Shown here in pieces: positions 5,883 to 10,140 of a stretch of 10,140 nucleotides of DNA; position 1 is the stretch's first letter; each line of letters begins with the position of its first letter. The stretch comes from Betaproteobacteria bacterium. GTDB lineage: Bacteria; Pseudomonadota; Gammaproteobacteria; Burkholderiales; Usitatibacteraceae. The notes below the pieces were generated by a model. That model worked only from the letters and a program-made list of their open reading frames with translations. It was not told where the DNA came from and made no database searches. The position numbers and the translations under genes are program-made. The stretch is from positions 1 to 10,140 of the forward strand of contig JANYFH010000098.1 of NCBI GenBank assembly GCA_025362705.1, written 5' to 3'.

Positions 5883-8231
5883 ATGAAAAATTATGCCGTC
5901 CACCTCCGTGCCTTCGCCTTCGGTACCTGCGTCGCGCTGCTGGCTTTCAGTGACTGGGCCAACGCTGATCCGCCTTCGCGCGTCGCGCGTCTTGGATACG
6001 CAAGTGGCGTGGTCAGCTTCTCGCCTGCTGGTGAAAACGATTGGGTGCAGGCCAGGATTAACCGGCCACTGGGCACCGGTGATCGCCTGTGGGCGGATGC
6101 GCGTGCGCGTGCCGAAATCCAGGTCGGTGGCGCAGTGATTCGGATGAACGCATTTACGAACTTATCCGTGATCAATCTCGACGACCGCATTGCCCAACTG
6201 CAATTGACGCAGGGCACATTGAACATCCGCGTACGACGGCTCGACCGCAACCAAGTTTTTGAGGTGGACACACCGAATCTCGCCTTTACGTTGCGTCAAC
6301 CCGGTGAATACCGGATTACCGTAGACCCGGAAGGCTACGCCACCGACATCGTCGTGCGCCGGGGTCAAGGCGAAGCGTATGGCGAAGGCGCAGCTTATGT
6401 TGTCGATTCGCGGCAATCGTATCGCTTCGTGGGTACCGGCTTGCGCGATTATGAGTACCTCGACGTGCCGCGCTTTGACGAATTTGATCGCTGGGCTAGT
6501 GATCGCGATCGCCGCTACGACAATTCGGGCTCCGCCCGTTATGTATCGCAAGACGTGGTCGGCTATGAAGATCTCGATACGAACGGCACCTGGCGCGTCG
6601 ACAATACCTATGGCAACGTCTGGGTCCCGAATCGTGTAGCCGTCGGCTGGGCCCCTTATCGCGACGGACACTGGGCATGGATCGATCCATGGGGCTGGAC
6701 GTGGGTGGATGACGCGCCTTGGGGTTACGCAGTATCCCATTATGGTCGCTGGGCGAATATGAGTGGAACATGGGGTTGGGTACCCGGTCCGGTACGTAGC
6801 CGCGCCTATTACGCTCCCGCACTGGTTGCGTTCGTCGGTGGCAACAATTTCCAGCTTTCGATCTCCAGCGGCAATGTCGGTGGCGTAGCGTGGTTCCCGC
6901 TTGCGCCGCGCGAGATTTATCAACCGTCCTACGTGGTGAGCCGTGGTTATTTCGAGAATATTAACCGCAGCAATACCGTGATCAACAATACTGTCATCAA
7001 CAATACCGTCATCAATAATACCTACAACAACACGAATGTAACCAACATCATCTACGCCAACCGACAAGTGCCTGGTGCTGTTGTTGCCGTTCCGACGGCT
7101 GCGTTCGTGCAGTCGCAATCAGTCTCCAGCGCGGCAGTAAAGGTATCCAGGGAAATGATTGCCAGCGCGCCGGTGGCCGCCGTTCCGCGTGTGGCACCGA
7201 CAGAGAAAAGCGTACGTGGTGCTGCCGCGCGGGGCGACCAGCCTCCTGCACAGATGTTTGATCGCCCCGTCGTTGCCCGTACCGCGCCGCCGCCGGCACA
7301 AATTGGTTTTGCGGCGCAACGGCAGCAACTGGCGGCAGAGCCGGGTATTCCGCTCAATGCCGCCGCGCGCAGGGAATTGAAACCTGTCGCAGTCGTTCCG
7401 GCACCGGTCGTTAAAGTGGTTGCCCCGGCACAAGCAGCGCCGCCAACTGCGCTCCCGCCACGTGTTGCGCCCGCTGCCAGTGTCGGTGACAGACGCGGAA
7501 ATTCCGATGCGCGTATGGCCCCTGCAACACCGGGCACGGCGCGTGCCCCGGACGCACCACCGCAACTCACGCCACCGGCAGCGCAAACACCGGAGCAACG
7601 TGGAAACGGCGAACAACGCGGCAGGCCCGAGCAACGTGGCAGGGGAGAACAGCGCGTACAACCAATGGCGCCCCAGCCAGGCGCGGCTCCGGTTTCAGTT
7701 GTTCCCCCGCCAGTAGCACCGCCGCAAGCCGCACCGTCGACACCTGCCGCACAGCCGCCTGAACAACGCGGCAGACCCGAGCAGCGGGGACGGAGCGAAC
7801 ACCCGGGTGCGCAACCAGTCGCGCCACCACAAGTCGTATCACCTGCCCCTGCCGCGCCAACGCAAGTCGCGCCGCCGGCACCAACGGCACGGCCGCCTGA
7901 ACAACGCGGCAGACCCGAGCAACGCGACAAGGGCGAACAACAGCGCACACTACCGCTCGCCGTACCGTCGGCACCAGCGCCGGTTGCGCCTCCACAAGTT
8001 TCGCCGCCTCGACCACCTGCCCAGCCGCAGGAGCAGCCTGGAAGATCCGAGCAGCGAGGCAAGATCGAACAACGCGGACAACCCATGTCAGTTCCGCCGC
8101 AATCCCCACCAGCACCAAACGCGGGGGCACCTGGTCAGGAGCCCAAGCCGGTCGCGGTTAAGCCGAAAGACAAGAAAAAAGATAGCGAAGATCAGAAGCG
8201 CGAAGAGGAAAACCGAAAGCAAAAAGACTAG
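5883..8231 (+). CDS. Exported FecR-domain/DUF6600 protein with Asn- and Pro-rich repeats
   Basis: This is a 782-residue exported protein. Residues 1-28 form a signal peptide ending DWANA|DPPS. Residues about 33-180 are FecR-like (RVARLGYASGVVSFSPAG, GDRLWADARARAEIQVGG, QLTQGTLNIRVRR). Residues 227-305 are the Trp/Tyr-rich segment typical of DUF6600 (GWAPYRDGHWAWIDPWGWTW, APWGYAVSHYGRW). An Asn-rich stretch at 364-390 repeats NTVIN units. From about residue 440 the chain is Pro/Ala-rich and disordered, with four blocks around PEQRGRPEQRG. It ends in a highly charged tail (KPKDKKKDSEDQKREEENRK). FecR domains often relay periplasmic signals to sigma factors, but no sigma factor or TonB receptor lies nearby and there is no cytoplasmic anchor. 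A structural or cell-surface role is as likely. Long antisense ORFs here reflect composition only. Confidence 0.9.
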   Translation: MKNYAVHLRAFAFGTCVALLAFSDWANADPPSRVARLGYASGVVSFSPAGENDWVQARINRPLGTGDRLWADARARAEIQVGGAVIRMNAFTNLSVINLDDRIAQLQLTQGTLNIRVRRLDRNQVFEVDTPNLAFTLRQPGEYRITVDPEGYATDIVVRRGQGEAYGEGAAYVVDSRQSYRFVGTGLRDYEYLDVPRFDEFDRWASDRDRRYDNSGSARYVSQDVVGYEDLDTNGTWRVDNTYGNVWVPNRVAVGWAPYRDGHWAWIDPWGWTWVDDAPWGYAVSHYGRWANMSGTWGWVPGPVRSRAYYAPALVAFVGGNNFQLSISSGNVGGVAWFPLAPREIYQPSYVVSRGYFENINRSNTVINNTVINNTVINNTYNNTNVTNIIYANRQVPGAVVAVPTAAFVQSQSVSSAAVKVSREMIASAPVAAVPRVAPTEKSVRGAAARGDQPPAQMFDRPVVARTAPPPAQIGFAAQRQQLAAEPGIPLNAAARRELKPVAVVPAPVVKVVAPAQAAPPTALPPRVAPAASVGDRRGNSDARMAPATPGTARAPDAPPQLTPPAAQTPEQRGNGEQRGRPEQRGRGEQRVQPMAPQPGAAPVSVVPPPVAPPQAAPSTPAAQPPEQRGRPEQRGRSEHPGAQPVAPPQVVSPAPAAPTQVAPPAPTARPPEQRGRPEQRDKGEQQRTLPLAVPSAPAPVAPPQVSPPRPPAQPQEQPGRSEQRGKIEQRGQPMSVPPQSPPAPNAGAPGQEPKPVAVKPKDKKKDSEDQKREEENRKQKD
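6972..7031 (+). repeat. 15-bp tandem repeats coding for NTVIN
   Basis: Three near-identical 15-bp units (6972-6986, 6987-7001, 7002-7016) and one degenerate unit encode the Asn-rich segment of the FecR/DUF6600 protein. The units differ only at synonymous third positions. This low-complexity segment separates the folded N-terminal part from the disordered tail. Confidence 0.8.
7590..8086 (+). repeat. Four degenerate PEQRG-containing repeat blocks
   Basis: Within the Pro-rich tail, blocks start near 7590, 7754, 7892 and 8024 (residues 570, 625, 671 and 715). Each begins with a PEQRGRPEQRG-like charged segment followed by a Pro/Ala linker. The second and third share a 30-bp identical segment (7754-7783 and 7892-7921), 138 bp or 46 codons apart, which points to recent duplication or ongoing exchange. 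Confidence 0.8.
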
Positions 8232-8251
8232 CGAGGATGATCGTTCAATTC

Positions 8252-8268
8252 CACCGAGGTCATCGGTG
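8252..8268 (+). terminator. Hairpin after the FecR/DUF6600 gene, possible weak terminator
   Basis: CACCGA pairs with TCGGTG around GGTCA, 20 bases after the stop codon. No T run follows, so intrinsic termination is doubtful; the position is the main support. Confidence 0.25.
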
Positions 8269-8390
8269 ATCGGCTTCGTCCTACATATTTATGAGTAGAT
8301 GAACCAATGGAAAAGTATTCTGGATCGAGAAATACTACGTAAACCATGAATGGCAAGCAACTTTGTTCACTGAAAAATTGGAAAGTTGAA

Positions 8391-9170
8391 ATGAAAAAAT
8401 ACGCAGCATGCCTTGTCTCACTGTGGTTGTGTTCCCCGTTCGCTTGGGCAAACACGTTTACAACCGATCTCACAGACCTTTGGTGGAACGCCAATGAGTC
8501 AGGCTGGGGTGTAACAGTAACGCACCAACGTGAAGTCGTCTTTCTGGCGCTGTTTGTCTACGGCACCGACAATCGCCCCACCTTCTATACGGGACAAACT
8601 TCCTATACAGGTCAATCCAGCACAGGGGCGCTTGTTTTTTCCGGGCAGATGTACCAAACCTCAGGCCCGTGGCTGGGAACCTTCTTCAATCCCAATTCGG
8701 TAACCATACGACCGGTCGGCAACGTCACGTTTACGGCGTTCGTTGACTCTGCAACATTAACCTACAGCATAGATGGTACCTTCGTAACGAAAGCGTTAAC
8801 CCGTCAAACTTTTCGAAACAATGACCTTACCGGAAGCTACGCGGGTGTTTTCAGACAAACCTCTTCCGGATGTTCGAATCCGGCCAACAACGGCACCTTG
8901 GAAAACGTCGTTGGTGTTTCCATTACAAATTCCACAACTACATTCGCGATGACAACCAACGGAAACGGATCCGTTTGCAACTACGTTGGCAATTACCGCC
9001 AAGCTGGACGGATGGGATCTTCCACGGGCACATATACCTGCCCCGGGATCTCGGGCTCCTATGACATGATCGAAATGGAGGCCAATCCTTCGGGAATCAC
9101 AGCAAGATTTTCGGGTAATGACAATTCTTGTTCACAAATTACCGGGCGGTTTGCGGTCGTAGCAAGATAA
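8391..9170 (+). CDS. Secreted protein with DLWWNxNESGWG motif
   Basis: The ATG at 8391 gives 259 residues. It is preferred to an in-frame ATG at 8346 because it begins with a signal peptide (MKKYAACLVSLWLCSPFAWA|NTF) and follows GGAAAG at 8380-8385. Residues 26-62 carry DLTDLWWNANESGWGVTVTH, then VVFLALFVYGTDNRPTFYTG. This motif pair recurs in many secreted proteobacterial proteins, alone or attached to other domains, and has no established function. The rest is beta-rich and Thr/Ser/Asn/Gly-rich (TGALVFSGQMYQTSGPWLGT; LTGSYAGVFRQ). Four cysteines, at 161, 196, 217 and 247, could form two disulfides after export. The protein ends GRFAVVAR, and its TAA abuts the repeat patch at 9171. Confidence 0.85.
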   Translation: MKKYAACLVSLWLCSPFAWANTFTTDLTDLWWNANESGWGVTVTHQREVVFLALFVYGTDNRPTFYTGQTSYTGQSSTGALVFSGQMYQTSGPWLGTFFNPNSVTIRPVGNVTFTAFVDSATLTYSIDGTFVTKALTRQTFRNNDLTGSYAGVFRQTSSGCSNPANNGTLENVVGVSITNSTTTFAMTTNGNGSVCNYVGNYRQAGRMGSSTGTYTCPGISGSYDMIEMEANPSGITARFSGNDNSCSQITGRFAVVAR

Positions 9171-9216
9171 GGGTAACTAAACGGGTCAGAACTAAACGGG
9201 TAACTAAAGGGGTCAG
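9171..9216. repeat. 27-bp direct repeat, nearly two units
   Basis: The unit opens GGGTAACTAAA and contains GGGTCAG. GGGTAACTAAA lies at 9171-9181 and 9198-9208; GGGTCAG lies at 9183-9189 and 9210-9216. A further ACTAAACGGGT junction lies inside the first unit. The patch starts right after the stop codon of the ESGWG gene and runs into the palindrome at 9206. Confidence 0.8.
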
Positions 9217-9254
9217 CGTTATTTGTTTTGAAAACAATTCACGCTGACCCCTTT
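9206..9254. repeat. 49-bp near-perfect palindrome, REP-like GGGGTCAG family
   Basis: The sequence is symmetrical about G9230, with only two mismatched pairs (9220/9240 and 9222/9238). The outer arms are AAAGGGGTCAGCGT (9206-9219) and its exact complement (9241-9254). The inner arms are TTGTTTT and AAAACAA. Palindromes with a GGGGTCAG outer arm are common between genes in proteobacteria and are often linked to REP-associated Y1 transposases; that assignment is from memory. No transposase is in this window. It could also terminate transcription in both directions, as CCCCTTTT follows the stem on the plus strand. Confidence 0.8.
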
Positions 9255-9259
9255 TGATT

Positions 9260-9823
9260 GTGAACGAGACGGCGTTTCGCACGTGGCTCAGGAACAACGA
9301 CCTCGCCCTGATCGTGACTCGCAATCAGACCACGCGCGACCGCGCCGATTTACAGCAGCCGTTCAATCTGCAAGTGCCGGGCGGCGCAAAAACCATCGCA
9401 ACCGGCAGCGCCGGTACTGGCAGGCTATATGACATCTCGCACTTCCAGATTTATCAGGCCGACCTGATTCGCGGTTACGGCAACAAACAGGGGCGACGCC
9501 TGATCGCGCAGCCTTTGCATGATGCCGCCGGAAAAAATCCAGCCAATCCCACCGGCCCGGTCGGCAGCGTGAAGATTGCGCTGGACGGCTCCACCGCCGC
9601 CTTCGTTCCCGCGCGACGTGCGCTGGCCTGGCAAACCACCGATGCAGCGGGCAACCCTGTCGTGCGTGAACGCGTGTGGATCACGGTACAGCCGGGTGAA
9701 GTGCGCGTGTGCGCGTCGTGCCACGGCGCGAATACGCAGGATCAGGCAGGGCACGCCGCACCCACCAATAAACCCGAAGCCTTGCGGACGTTGCTGCAGG
9801 CGTGGAAGTTGCTGCCGCCGTAA
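9260..9823 (+). pseudogene. Headless second copy of the C-terminal CxxCH domain of the first gene
   Basis: This frame matches residues 794-980 of the protein at 2-2944 over its full length with no indel. By hand count 61 of 564 bases and 8 of 187 residues differ (V/I, S/T, Q/L, D/G, V/A, T/A, V/A, T/A). The haem motif CASCH is kept at 9710-9724. Homology begins at GTGAACGAGACGG and ends at the shared stop. About 790 upstream residues are absent, including the propeller. TTG at 9254 and GTG at 9260 could initiate, but no ribosome binding site precedes them and no signal peptide follows, which a c-type cytochrome needs for haem attachment. It is therefore most likely the 3' remnant of a paralogue cut off at the adjacent palindrome. 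The open frame suggests the loss was recent. Confidence 0.8.
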
Positions 9824-9883
9824 ATCGACGCACGCGCCCGCATTTCCGGTGCCCGGCTCATATTGCGGAGGGCGACAATATTT

Positions 9884-9908
9884 TGTGTCGGCTGTTAGCC
9901 TCGACACA
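9884..9908. repeat. Stem-loop upstream of the last gene
   Basis: TGTGTC pairs with GACACA, with an inner GGCT/AGCC stem, a GTT loop and a two-base bulge. It lies 61 bases after the pseudogene stop and may be a terminator without a T run or part of a leader. Confidence 0.35.
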
Positions 9909-9934
9909 GGAAATCGGAGCACGCTATTGCTATT

Positions 9935-9960
9935 GTTCGACTTGAGCGCAATGCTCGAAC
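9935..9960. promoter_or_regulatory. Dyad GTTCGA-N14-TCGAAC, operator-like
   Basis: The 6-bp arms are exact and an inner GAGC/GCTC dyad lies between them. The site ends 28 bases before the ATG at 9989, a position suited to a regulator or a leader structure. It is short enough to arise by chance. Confidence 0.3.
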
Positions 9961-9988
9961 CATGGACCAGAAGGGGGGGGATTTCAAC

Positions 9989-10140
9989 ATGACCAACATC
10001 CATCGAATTGCCACCATCATTTTTCTTTCAGTGATCGTAAGTTTCGTTTACGTCGATGACGCGTCGGCGTATCCGGCCAGCGCATGGCGCACGCGAAACA
10101 CCGGGATCGACAGCGAAGGCAGATGCATTCGCCGCGCAAC
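9989..10140 (+). CDS. Small exported protein, 3' partial
   Basis: The ATG at 9989 follows an A/G-rich ribosome binding site (AAGGGGGGGG, 9971-9980). Fifty residues are visible before the window ends. MTNIHR and a hydrophobic core (IATIIFLSVIVSFVYV) make a signal peptide with likely cleavage after DDASA, followed by YPASAWRTRNTGIDSEGRC. No family can be named from this much. A similar hydrophobic core follows the first copy of the CxxCH domain, in the short ORF at 3055-3240. Confidence 0.6.
   Translation, partial: MTNIHRIATIIFLSVIVSFVYVDDASAYPASAWRTRNTGIDSEGRCIRRA

Noticed and set aside
6972..7031. Short tandem units as a CRISPR array
   Set aside because: The units are contiguous 15-mers with no spacers, and they lie in frame within a coding sequence.
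7052..8086. 344-codon minus-strand ORF opposite the FecR/DUF6600 gene, and similar ones at 6162-7118 and 7567-8130
   Set aside because: They are antisense to a well-supported gene and have Cys/Gly/Ala or Val/Ala/Arg composition typical of reading Pro-rich codons backwards. They show no domain or ribosome binding site.
8346..8390. Earlier ATG for the ESGWG gene
   Set aside because: It adds a polar 15-residue extension before the signal peptide and has no ribosome binding site.
9254..9259. TTG start making the second domain copy a real 189-residue gene
   Set aside because: The codon lies at the edge of the palindrome with no ribosome binding site, and the product would lack the signal peptide needed for c-type haem attachment.

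Overview
The window looks like a chromosomal stretch from an environmental Gram-negative proteobacterium, most likely a betaproteobacterium (Rhodocyclales/Burkholderiales/Nitrosomonadales-like). The grounds are moderately high GC, Sec-type signal peptides on most products, a FecR/DUF6600-type protein, a secreted protein with the DLWWN-ESGWG motif, a short protein with the NPPGQH motif, and a long GGGGTCAG-type palindrome of the kind scattered between genes in beta- and gammaproteobacteria. The taxonomic call is inference from protein style; no rRNA or tRNA gene is present.

Layout. (1) 2-2944 (+): the 3' part of a large secreted modular protein with an FnIII-like domain, a dockerin-like double calcium-loop module, a long beta-propeller-like region resembling hydrazine-synthase-alpha-like/PD40 proteins, and a C-terminal CxxCH haem site. 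(2) 2945-3236: a leader region that may hold a decayed signal-peptide ORF. (3) 3237-3824 (+): a cysteine-containing membrane protein of an uncharacterised family. (4) 3839-4369 (-) and 4562-5023 (-): a glycine-zipper protein and a small exported Tyr/Lys-rich protein. (5) 5024-5420: a non-coding stretch with three hairpins. (6) 5421-5756 (+): a PRC-barrel protein with a TTG start. (7) 5883-8231 (+): a FecR/DUF6600 protein with Asn-rich and Pro/Arg/Gln-rich repeats. (8) 8391-9170 (+): a secreted ESGWG-motif protein. (9) 9171-9254: a repeat patch ending in a 49-bp near-perfect palindrome. (10) 9260-9823 (+): a headless second copy of the last 187 residues of the first gene. (11) 9989 to the window end (+): the start of a small exported protein.

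The most notable structure is the relation between the two window ends. The last 564 bp of the first gene recur, without indels, at 9260-9823. By hand count there are 61 base differences but only 8 amino-acid changes. The second copy therefore descends from a gene long held under protein-level selection and is not a fresh partial duplication. Its homology begins 5 bases after the 49-bp palindrome, which places the repeat at the breakpoint. The signal peptide of the gene after the second copy also resembles a short ORF after the first copy, hinting that a two-gene segment was once duplicated.

No phage, CRISPR, transposase, defence or biosynthetic operon is visible. The genes do not form one obvious pathway; what they share is export or association with the envelope.
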